Assembly (NCBI RefSeq): GCF_021107415.1
Contig: NZ_JAIOSW010000228.1
Location: 1-9,412 of the forward strand
Source: Desulfobacula sp.
Lineage (GTDB): Bacteria > Desulfobacterota > Desulfobacteria > Desulfobacterales > Desulfobacteraceae
Direction: 5' to 3'
Length of the DNA: 9,412 bases
The notes beneath the pieces are model-generated. The model was given only the letters and a program-made list of their open reading frames with translations, made no database searches and was not told where the DNA came from. Positions 1 to 6,444 of the stretch are shown piece after piece (position 1 is the first letter of the stretch; each line of letters opens with the position of its first letter). The translations under genes were made by a program, and so were the position numbers.

Positions 1-2102
1 ATAATAATATCTGCAACCGTTGTACCTTCCCCTTCCTCGTGTACAAACAAGGGATTAATATCCAGTTCTTTTATCATGGGATGGTTATCTGCCATGGCTT
101 TGAGTGAAACAATATGTTTTTCTACGGTTTCAATATCCGATGGTTTCTCTCCTCGCATTCCTTTAAAGATCGGATACCCCTTGATACTTTTAATCATTCT
201 TCTGGCAACATTTCTGCCCATGGGTGATAACCTGAAGGCAACATCTTTATAGACCTCAACAAATATACCGCCCAATCCAAACATGACAGCATGCCCGAAA
301 ACCGGATCTTTTGATAATCCCAAAATAACTTCCTTACCTTTTGGGGCCAGTTTCTGAATCAGAACACCCTCTATTTGTGCATCAGGGTTATAGGCTTTGG
401 CTTTTTTCATAATTGTTTCAAATGCTTCTTTTACACCCTTACTATCTTCAAGCCCCACAACAACACCACCGGCATCTGTTTTATGCAAAATATCAGGAGA
501 GACAATCTTCATGACAACCGGGTATCCAATCTTTTCCGCAATTTTGCAGGCCTGTGTCTTATCTTTAGACAAGGCCATGGGCAAGGTATTGAATCCATAA
601 CATCTGAGGATTTCATTTCCATCCAGTTCACCCAGGACCAGTCTGCCTTCTTTTAAATATCTATCAATAATCTGCTTTGCTTTAGCCGTGTCATATTCCA
701 ATTTATACTGTGGTAAAATTTTTCTGAAAAGCCATTTCATTCCCTCTCTCAGGGCACCTAAAGATCTGGCAGCACTCTCGGGAAACTGATAAACCGGTAT
801 TTTATGTTTCTGCAAAACCTTGACGCCATCCGACACATCCACAACCCCCATAAACGAGCAGACAATTGGTTTTATACTGTTCCTGGCAATATTAACAATG
901 GCTTCGGCCGTGCCAATGGCATCGGTCATGGATTGAGGCGTTAAAATAATCAAAACAGCATCCACGCCTCGATCAGCTAATACGGTGGACAATGTATTTT
1001 CATACCGGTCCTTAGCCGCATCCCCGATTACATCCACAGGATTGTGGAAATTGGCTGTAGCAGGGAGGTATTTTTTTAATTCTTTAATGGTATCTTCTGA
1101 AAATTGGGCTAGTTTCAACCCGGATTGTTCACTCATGTCTGTTGCAATAATACCGGGTCCGCCTGCGTTTGTGATAATGGCAATCCTATCACCGGTGGGA
1201 TATTTATTGGCAGCAAATGCCTGGGCATAATCAAATAATTGGTTGACCGATACACACCGCAAAATTCCAGACATGGTAAAAATTGCATCATACAAGGCAT
1301 CAGAGCCTGCAAGGGCGCCTGTATGAGAAGCAGCAGCCTTTGCACCGGCAGCGGAAGAGCCTGATTTTATGGCAATCACATGGGTTGGGTTGGTTCCTGA
1401 AGTCATTTCTCTGACTTCTGTAATAAATTCTTCTGCGCCCCGGGAAAGCTCTTCCATATATATCATGACCACATCTGTATCAGGGTCATTGTGATAATAC
1501 CTTAATAAATCCAGTTCATCCACATCTGCCTTATTTCCGATTGAAATAAATTTTGAAAAACCAAACCCTTTGTCTGCCGCATAATCAAGCACTGCGGTAC
1601 AAAGTGCGCCACTTTGAGAAATAAATGAAACATTTCCGGGAGTGGGCATTCGGGCTGAAAAGGAAGCATTCAGGGATACTTTTGGTGATGGATTGATCAC
1701 CCCCAGGCAATTAGGTCCAACCAACCTGACGCCTGCATCGGCACAAAGCACCTTCATCTCTTTTTCAATCTGAGCCCCAACACCTCCCACCTCTTTAAAA
1801 CCGGCAGAGACAATCACTATCCCTTTGACACTCTTGGCAATACAATCTTTTACGGCCTGCAAAGCAGCTTTTGGGGGAAGAATAATCATAGCCAGATCAA
1901 TGGGATCAGGAATAGTTGCTATACTGGTATAACACTTTACACTTAATACGGATTTTGCTTTTGGATTAACCGGATATAGGGTTCCTGTAAACCCTCCGGC
2001 CAGGATATTGGCAAAAATATCATGCCCAACCTTTCCTTTTTGGGTTGACGCCCCAATAACAGCTATAGTTTCAGGTGCAAATATTGCATCCAGTTTATCC
2101 AT
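1..2102 (-). CDS. acd: ADP-forming acetyl/acyl-CoA synthetase, fused alpha-beta (C-terminus cut by window edge)
   Basis: Seen: one uninterrupted minus-strand frame of about 700 codons from ATG at 2102-2100 to the left edge. AAGGAGG lies at 2107-2113, six bases before the ATG, and fixes the start. The order is an N-terminal CoA-binding Rossmann domain (VIGAS at residues 15-19, GPNCLG at 129-134), a succinyl-CoA-ligase-like domain (SQSGAL 162-167, GNKADVDE 189-196, SHTGALAGSD with His260), then an ATP-grasp domain from about residue 480 (SPDILHKTDAGG with His540; NPLFVHEEG near the end). Family knowledge: His260 matches the alpha-domain phosphohistidine and His540 the beta-domain histidine that relays phosphate to ADP. 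Reaction: acetyl-CoA + ADP + Pi to acetate + ATP + CoA, reversible, cytosolic. Other family members use branched or aryl acyl-CoAs, so the substrate is open. Fused enzymes are about 700 residues, so only a few codons should be missing. A Pat-type GNAT domain beyond the edge cannot be excluded. The gene follows the 2131-3132 sensor gene after a 28-base gap, probably in one operon. Confidence 0.9.
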   Translation of the reverse strand, partial: MDKLDAIFAPETIAVIGASTQKGKVGHDIFANILAGGFTGTLYPVNPKAKSVLSVKCYTSIATIPDPIDLAMIILPPKAALQAVKDCIAKSVKGIVIVSAGFKEVGGVGAQIEKEMKVLCADAGVRLVGPNCLGVINPSPKVSLNASFSARMPTPGNVSFISQSGALCTAVLDYAADKGFGFSKFISIGNKADVDELDLLRYYHNDPDTDVVMIYMEELSRGAEEFITEVREMTSGTNPTHVIAIKSGSSAAGAKAAASHTGALAGSDALYDAIFTMSGILRCVSVNQLFDYAQAFAANKYPTGDRIAIITNAGGPGIIATDMSEQSGLKLAQFSEDTIKELKKYLPATANFHNPVDVIGDAAKDRYENTLSTVLADRGVDAVLIILTPQSMTDAIGTAEAIVNIARNSIKPIVCSFMGVVDVSDGVKVLQKHKIPVYQFPESAARSLGALREGMKWLFRKILPQYKLEYDTAKAKQIIDRYLKEGRLVLGELDGNEILRCYGFNTLPMALSKDKTQACKIAEKIGYPVVMKIVSPDILHKTDAGGVVVGLEDSKGVKEAFETIMKKAKAYNPDAQIEGVLIQKLAPKGKEVILGLSKDPVFGHAVMFGLGGIFVEVYKDVAFRLSPMGRNVARRMIKSIKGYPIFKGMRGEKPSDIETVEKHIVSLKAMADNHPMIKELDINPLFVHEEGEGTTVADII

Positions 2103-2106
2103 TTTT

Positions 2107-2113
2107 CCTCCTT
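2107..2113 (-). promoter_or_regulatory. Ribosome binding site of the acyl-CoA synthetase gene
   Basis: AAGGAGG on the minus strand, six bases before the ATG at 2102. It sits inside the 28-base gap after the upstream gene's stop codon, which fits translation from a shared transcript. It decides the start of a gene whose other end lies outside the window. Confidence 0.75.
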
Positions 2114-2130
2114 AGGTAATATGAAAACAC

Positions 2131-3132
2131 TTAATTAACATCTCTAAATTCTTGCATTTTTATTAAGGACATTGGCTTTATAAATTTTAAACTGATTGAA
2201 TAATTATTAAACAATCTATTGTAAACACTCAATACTATTCCTTTTTCAGCCACTTTCAATCCTGTTTTATTAGAAATCATCTTCAATAATACAAATCTGC
2301 CAAGATATGATCGTGCTGTTTCCCTATTTGAGTTAATAATGCTGAAAGAAAGCCCTCCTTCTGATAAATTCTCAAGCATGCCATGAAAAGGAGTTTTATT
2401 GGGCTGCCCTTTAGAATCTAACATATAAATGGCAACTTTCCCCGAGGCTTTATACCGATTGTGATACCGCCGTTCAATTTCTTTCTTTTTAAGAATATCT
2501 TCAATTTCCTGCTTAACAAGTTTTCTGCAAAAATGCTCCAGTTTCCCGTCAAAACCTGCAAATTTTTCCACGAGCCTGGAATATTTTTCTCTTTCAAGGA
2601 AATGTAACTTAACCTGCTCCATGGAAATCACCGAAGCCGTGGCCACACTAATTGAAAAAAAAGTACACTGCCCTGATGTTTCCCCTTTGGTAATGTTTTT
2701 TAGAAATAACTCATGACCTTCCTTGGAATAAACAACTTTCAATATCCCCTGATCAATAAAAAAAAGTTTATTATTTAATTTACCCTGTTGAATGATCTCT
2801 TTGGCCGGCATTATTCTGACTTTCTTTAAAGCAAAATAAAAAGCATTGGCCTCTTCATTCGTTAATCTATCATATAAGGCAGCCCATATTTTTTTATGAT
2901 TAAGGTCAATTAGTTTTAACTTTTCAACCTCAATTATTTCTGCTGAATTAATAATCTCGTTTAAAGCCATTGAATCTACTTGAATCAACTTCTCTCTAAG
3001 CTTCTCAGCTTTATTAAATTGTTTTGAATTCGCATATTTAACGATCATTTCAAAAATAAATTTTACAGCCTTTTCTTTTTGATTTTGATCAATTAATTCA
3101 TTGATTTGTCTTGCAATTTCTTCAGAAGGCAT
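2131..3132 (-). CDS. Cyclic-nucleotide-binding-like and PilZ domain sensory protein
   Basis: A 333-residue protein with no signal peptide or membrane segment, so probably cytosolic. Seen: residues 1-75 are charged and helical and could be TPR-like. About 83-205 look like a Crp/Fnr-type cyclic-nucleotide-binding beta-roll (MPAKEIIQQGKLNNKLFFID, then GHELFLKNITKGE). About 219-320 are a PilZ domain with the c-di-GMP signature R222-xxx-R226 and N255-x-S257-xx-G260. No helix-turn-helix is visible, so it is not an ordinary Crp transcription factor. Oddity: the phosphate-binding cassette keeps G150-E151 but lacks the usual downstream arginine (segment 152-170), so cAMP binding is doubtful, while the PilZ motifs look intact. 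The start is supported by GGGAG at 3140-3144, seven bases before the ATG. It lies 28 bases before the acyl-CoA synthetase gene and may sense a signal that adjusts that enzyme; this is inference. The partner and output are unknown. Confidence 0.8.
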   Translation of the reverse strand: MPSEEIARQINELIDQNQKEKAVKFIFEMIVKYANSKQFNKAEKLREKLIQVDSMALNEIINSAEIIEVEKLKLIDLNHKKIWAALYDRLTNEEANAFYFALKKVRIMPAKEIIQQGKLNNKLFFIDQGILKVVYSKEGHELFLKNITKGETSGQCTFFSISVATASVISMEQVKLHFLEREKYSRLVEKFAGFDGKLEHFCRKLVKQEIEDILKKKEIERRYHNRYKASGKVAIYMLDSKGQPNKTPFHGMLENLSEGGLSFSIINSNRETARSYLGRFVLLKMISNKTGLKVAEKGIVLSVYNRLFNNYSISLKFIKPMSLIKMQEFRDVN

Positions 3133-3161
3133 GATTTTTCTCCCTTTATGAAATCAGGCAT

Positions 3162-3190
3162 ATAATATGTTGTAACTCAAAACAAATCAA
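3162..3190 (-). promoter_or_regulatory. Predicted sigma70-type promoter for the sensor/acyl-CoA synthetase operon
   Basis: On the minus strand, TTGATT (3185-3190) is followed by an exact 17-base spacer and TATTAT (3162-3167). That leaves a leader of about 25 bases before the ATG at 3132, with GGGAG inside it. It starts just after the fhs-folD terminator, so the two minus-strand units are separated cleanly. Called by eye; not tested. Confidence 0.5.
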
Positions 3191-3196
3191 ATGAAT

Positions 3197-3238
3197 AAAA
3201 AAAACCGGGATCGACTATAGTCGATCCCGGCTGTTTTT
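3197..3238 (-). terminator. Strong intrinsic terminator after fhs-folD
   Basis: Positions 3205-3230 form a perfect 26-base GC-ended palindrome (arms CCGGGATCGA and TCGATCCCGG around CTATAG). In minus-strand transcripts it is followed at once by eight U residues (3204-3197), a textbook intrinsic terminator placed about 45 bases after the folD stop. The other side has only a short T run (3234-3238), so it may also work weakly on the plus strand. It separates the folate operon from the sensor/synthetase operon. Confidence 0.9.
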
Positions 3239-3275
3239 ATTATATTCTTACAAATAATCTAAGTCATTAAAAATA

Positions 3276-4163
3276 TTAAAGGCTCAATTTTGCTGATTTT
3301 AGTGTATTTTTCATGAGCATGGCAATGGTCATAGGACCTACACCGCCCGGAACAGGTGTTATGGCTCCTGCAATCTCTTTGGCTGCGTCAAAATCTACAT
3401 CACCTTTAAGAATCGCTTTTCCTGTTTTCTCATTCATTCCCACCCTGTTCACACCAACATCTATTACAGTAGCGCCCGGTTTTATCCATTCGGGTTTTAC
3501 AAGATCAGGAACACCTGCGGCAACAATAAGGATATCAGCCCGTTTGCAATGAAACGCAAGATCTTTAGTCCGTGTATGAACGATTGTCACGGTACTGTTG
3601 GCACCTTCACCCTTCTGGGCCATCATCATTGCAATGGGTTTACCAACAATATTGGATCTTCCCACAACAACAACTTCCGCGCCGGATGTTTCAGTGCCTG
3701 ATCTTATGATCATTTCCTGGATACCGGCCGGAGTGCAGGGAAGGAATCTTGCTTCATCACCACCGATCATCAAACGTCCGACATTGACGGGATGAAACGC
3801 ATCAACATCCTTATCCGGATTGATGGCAGTGAGTACTTTTTTGTCATCAATATGTTTGGGTAAGGGCAGCTGAACCAGGATACCGTGAATATCGGGATCA
3901 TTGTTATATTTATCAATCAATGCCAGAAGATCTGCTTCTGAAAGATCTTCCGGCTGGTCATCCTGTATTTCATGAAATCCAAGACTGATTGCCGTTTTAA
4001 CCTTTAAGGTAACATAGCTGATGGAAGCCGGGCTTGATCCCACAAGGATAGTTACAAGTCCTGGCACCTTGCCATGTTTTTCTTTCATCTGATCGACTTC
4101 CTCTTTGATCTCCGCGAGGATAGCCTTTCTTATCTCTGTTCCGCTAATAATTTTAGCAGTCAT
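3276..4163 (-). CDS. folD: Bifunctional methylene-THF dehydrogenase / methenyl-THF cyclohydrolase FolD
   Basis: A 295-residue cytosolic enzyme that interconverts methylene-, methenyl- and 10-formyl-tetrahydrofolate with NAD(P), the middle steps of the methyl branch. Seen: SSPASISYVTLKVK carries the catalytic Tyr50 and Lys54; VQLPLP is at 97-102; DVDAFHP at 119-125 carries the folate-contacting Asp121; GRSNIVGKP at 168-176 is the dinucleotide-binding loop; PGGVGPMT lies at 272-279. The length is normal for the family (about 280-300). Oddity: most family members I know have DVDGFHP, and here the Gly is Ala. AGGAG at 4171-4175, seven bases before the ATG, supports the start. It lies 17 bases after fhs and is followed by the terminator at 3197-3238, so it is the last gene of an fhs-folD operon. 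The cofactor preference cannot be read with certainty from the sequence. Confidence 0.97.
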   Translation of the reverse strand: MTAKIISGTEIRKAILAEIKEEVDQMKEKHGKVPGLVTILVGSSPASISYVTLKVKTAISLGFHEIQDDQPEDLSEADLLALIDKYNNDPDIHGILVQLPLPKHIDDKKVLTAINPDKDVDAFHPVNVGRLMIGGDEARFLPCTPAGIQEMIIRSGTETSGAEVVVVGRSNIVGKPIAMMMAQKGEGANSTVTIVHTRTKDLAFHCKRADILIVAAGVPDLVKPEWIKPGATVIDVGVNRVGMNEKTGKAILKGDVDFDAAKEIAGAITPVPGGVGPMTIAMLMKNTLKSAKLSL

Positions 4164-4180
4164 GTTTTTTCTCCTATTAT

Positions 4181-5956
4181 TTAGAATACACCCTGTACTT
4201 TGCCTGTCTCCACATCAACATCAACCCGTTTAAAGGCTGGGTTAGATCCGGTACCCGGCATCAGGCTGATAGCACCTGCAACCGGAACGATGAATCCTGC
4301 GCCGCCATAGGTAAGGACTTCTCTTATGGTCAGCCTCCAGCCTGTGGGCACACCCTTAAGTGCGGGATTATCAGACAGGGACAAATGAGTTTTAACCATA
4401 CACATACCAAGTTTTGCAAGTTCCGGGTCTGCCTGAATTCTTGCAAGGGCTGTATTTGCTTCTCCAGAATAGTCAACACCGTCTGCACCATAAACTTCCT
4501 TGGCAATCAGTTCAATTCTCTCTTTAACCGGCATATCAAGCTCATAGAGGAATTTGAACTCTGTTTTTTCTTCACAAGCCGCAACAACAGCTTCAGCAAA
4601 CTCAACGGCACCGTCACCGCCATGTTCCCAATGACGGGAAAGAGCAACTCTTGCACCTTCAGCTTCACAAAGTTCACGAACTTTTGCAATTTCAGCATCT
4701 GTATCAGTATAAAACGCATTGATACAAACAACTGGTGAAATACCTGCTTTTCTGACGTTTCTAATATGATGGATAAGGTTTGCACAGCCTTCTGCAACCC
4801 ACTCAACATTTTCCGAATTATACTCTTCAGGCATGGGTTTGCCAGGAACAGGAACAGGAGCGCCACCATGGCATTTAAGAGCACGGATGGTTGCAACAAC
4901 AACTGCACAGTCAGGAATGAGACCGGAGAAACGACACTTGAGATTCCAAAATTTTTCAAACCCAATGTCCGCACCAAATCCTGATTCAGTCACATGGTAA
5001 TCAGCAAGCTTAAGACCGACTCTGTCGGCAATAATTGAACTCTGACCAATGGCGATATTGGCAAAAGGCCCTGCATGCACGATAACGGGCTGGCCTTCAA
5101 GGCTCTGTATTAGAGATGGATTCAATGCATCCACCATCCATGCTGTCATAGCACCTGCTACCTGGAGGTCTTCCGTGGTAACGGATTTTCCTTTTTTAGT
5201 ATATGCGACAACGATTTTACCCATTCTTTCCCGCATGTCTTTAAGGTCTGTGGCAACAGCAAGAATCGCCATGACTTCCGAAGAAACCGCAATACCGAAT
5301 TTTGATTTCATCATAAAACCGTCGGCCTTGCCGTTAACGCCATCAATACCGATGATGATATTTCTTAACGCCTGGACACAAAAATCCATGATCCATCCCA
5401 TTTCCACTCTTGTGGGATCAATGTCGATTCTTTCCATGCCGGACAGTCTGTTGAGCTGCTCATCCGTATAATTTCTTTCATGCTGCATGCGGGAAGTCAA
5501 AGCAACCATTGCTAGGTTGTGTGCATTCATGATGGCGTTGATGTCGCCTGTAAATCCAAGAGAAAATGGTGTTAAAGGGATACATTGTGCCAGACCGCCG
5601 CCAGCGGCAGAACCCTTGATATTCATGGTCGGCCCGCCTGAAGGCTGACGAATGGCTGCACAGACATTTTTACCGATTTTTCCAAGACCCTGGACAAGCC
5701 CCATTGCAGATGTTGATTTGCCTTCACCAAGGGGGGTCGGTGTGACAGCGGTCACATTGATGTATTTGCCGTCTGGTTTATCTTTAAAACGATCAAGTAC
5801 TGCTCTGAAATCTATTTTGGCAATATAGTGACCCTGGGGAAGAAGTTCTTCTTTGGTAAGCCCCAGTTTTTCACCGATTTCATAGATTGTAAGCATTGTT
5901 TTTTCTGCGTCTTCTGCAATTTCCCAGTCCAGATGTTTGGTTGGATCTAGTGCCAT
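4181..5956 (-). CDS. fhs: Formate-tetrahydrofolate ligase (10-formyl-THF synthetase)
   Basis: A 591-residue cytosolic enzyme: formate + THF + ATP to 10-formyl-THF + ADP + Pi, the ATP-using entry of the methyl branch, or an ATP-yielding exit when the pathway runs oxidatively. Seen: P-loop [11 protein letters not shown] at 72-82; [19 protein letters not shown] at 103-121; FTGDINAI at 135-142; the C-terminus ends in ETGKVQGVF. It is somewhat longer than the clostridial enzymes (about 555-560). Oddities: the usual FTGD(I/F)HAI has Asn instead of His, and the usual MPGLPxxP folate-site loop near the C-terminus reads MPGTGSNP. This points to a subtype apart from the acetogen enzymes, but the overall match is clear. 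AAAGGAG at 5963-5969 sits six bases before the ATG. The gene heads the operon with folD and is transcribed away from acsD out of a shared control region. Confidence 0.96.
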   Translation of the reverse strand: MALDPTKHLDWEIAEDAEKTMLTIYEIGEKLGLTKEELLPQGHYIAKIDFRAVLDRFKDKPDGKYINVTAVTPTPLGEGKSTSAMGLVQGLGKIGKNVCAAIRQPSGGPTMNIKGSAAGGGLAQCIPLTPFSLGFTGDINAIMNAHNLAMVALTSRMQHERNYTDEQLNRLSGMERIDIDPTRVEMGWIMDFCVQALRNIIIGIDGVNGKADGFMMKSKFGIAVSSEVMAILAVATDLKDMRERMGKIVVAYTKKGKSVTTEDLQVAGAMTAWMVDALNPSLIQSLEGQPVIVHAGPFANIAIGQSSIIADRVGLKLADYHVTESGFGADIGFEKFWNLKCRFSGLIPDCAVVVATIRALKCHGGAPVPVPGKPMPEEYNSENVEWVAEGCANLIHHIRNVRKAGISPVVCINAFYTDTDAEIAKVRELCEAEGARVALSRHWEHGGDGAVEFAEAVVAACEEKTEFKFLYELDMPVKERIELIAKEVYGADGVDYSGEANTALARIQADPELAKLGMCMVKTHLSLSDNPALKGVPTGWRLTIREVLTYGGAGFIVPVAGAISLMPGTGSNPAFKRVDVDVETGKVQGVF

Positions 5957-6210
5957 GGTTTACTCCTTTGTTGCTGTGGACTCTAAAAATGAGTCGTTTA
6001 AAAAAAAGTGATAATAAAACCTATAGATACATTTTGACCATAAAAATCTTAACTGCTTCATCTACCTATTAAATAAAAAGTAAAAAATCAACTTTTTTCG
6101 CTTATAGGATTTGAATTTATTAACTAAATTTCATTCAGCGATATACTACATTGTGACGAATTTTCAGGATACCCTAGAGCTATAAGGGATTTGGGCAATT
6201 TTCTCTCAAA

Positions 6211-6238
6211 ATCATTAAATTCACTCCTCTATTGACAA
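6211..6238 (-). promoter_or_regulatory. fhs: Weak candidate promoter for fhs-folD
   Basis: Minus strand: TTGTCA (6233-6238), 16-base spacer, AATGAT (6211-6216). The -35 matches five of six consensus bases, the -10 four of six. It overlaps the -35 of the plus-strand candidate, a back-to-back layout. The fhs leader would be about 250 bases, which is long. Other poor candidates lie nearer fhs, for example TTAAGA-N17-TATCTA at 6024-6052. Low confidence. Confidence 0.2.
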
Positions 6239-6259
6239 AAAACCGCACAGATTATAAAT
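6232..6259 (+). promoter_or_regulatory. acsD: Candidate sigma70-type promoter for the acsD-cooS operon
   Basis: A perfect TTGACA (6232-6237) is followed after 15 or 16 bases by TATAAA/ATAAAT (6253-6259). The spacer is a little short but the -35 is ideal and the -10 is AT-rich. The leader before the acsD GTG would be about 175 bases and would include the possible small ORF at 6305-6427. Confidence 0.4.
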
Positions 6260-6304
6260 CATATCCTGTTATCAATAAATTAAAATTATGATAAGGGCAC
6301 TTAG

Positions 6305-6427
6305 ATGGAAAGATATTTCAAGTTAGTGTTATCTGAGTTTGATTTAGCTATTCCATTTTATATTTGTCCTTTTCCGATGACATCCTGTCAGTTTAATCTT
6401 AACCCCCCAACTCATCACAATCTTTAA
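6305..6427 (+). CDS. Possible 40-residue leader ORF upstream of acsD
   Basis: An ATG-started frame of 40 codons plus TAA. TAAGGG at 6292-6297 stands seven bases before the ATG, a normal Shine-Dalgarno distance. The stop lies 14 bases before the acsD GTG and just before its ribosome site, so translation could be coupled. The peptide begins MERYFKLVLSEFDLAIPF, has two Cys (21 and 28) and a His pair near the end, and resembles no family I know. It may be a real small or leader peptide, or a chance ORF in AT-rich leader DNA; codon content gives no clear verdict. Confidence 0.25.
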   Translation: MERYFKLVLSEFDLAIPFYICPFPMTSCQFNLNPPTHHNL

Positions 6428-6430
6428 TAT

Positions 6431-6444
6431 AGGAGGTAAAAGTG
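6431..6444 (+). promoter_or_regulatory. acsD: Ribosome binding site and GTG start of acsD
   Basis: AGGAGG (6431-6436) is five bases before GTG (6442-6444). No better ATG is present: the next in-frame Met is at residue 43 (EGEMPNKP), inside the conserved domain, so GTG is the start. Confidence 0.85.

Larger units (their letters stand above)
5957..6441. other. Divergent control region between fhs and acsD (485 bases)
   Basis: A notably AT-rich gap between the two divergently read Wood-Ljungdahl units. It contains the fhs ribosome site, a plus-strand promoter candidate (6232-6259), a weaker minus-strand candidate sharing its -35 bases (6211-6238), and a possible 40-codon ORF with a Shine-Dalgarno site in front of acsD (6305-6427). 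Short dyads are GACTC-N7-GAGTC (5979-5995), TGACA-N3-TGTCA (6378-6390) and an imperfect 22-base dyad centred on AGCT (6169-6190). No known riboswitch, tRNA or sigma54 (GG/GC) site was recognised. The size leaves room for regulator binding. Confidence 0.7.

Noticed and set aside
3205..3230. Perfect palindrome considered as a regulator operator or a mobile-element end
   Set aside because: The eight-U run right after the stem and its place after folD explain it fully as a terminator; no transposase or target duplication is nearby.
4507..4977. 156-codon minus-strand frame inside fhs
   Set aside because: It overlaps the strongly conserved fhs frame on the same strand in another phase and shows no family motif.
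5049..5471. 140-codon plus-strand frame opposite fhs
   Set aside because: Antisense shadow of fhs without a ribosome site or motif.
6151..6166. TTGTGA-N6-TTCA as a Crp/HcpR-type site
   Set aside because: Only the left half matches; the right half departs from TCACAA at several bases.
6180..6215. 11-codon minus-strand ORF (MILRENCPNPL) with GAGGAG eight bases upstream (6224-6229), in the fhs leader
   Set aside because: The Shine-Dalgarno spacing is good, but the ORF is too short to judge, and it overlaps the -10 of the candidate fhs promoter, so both cannot be right.
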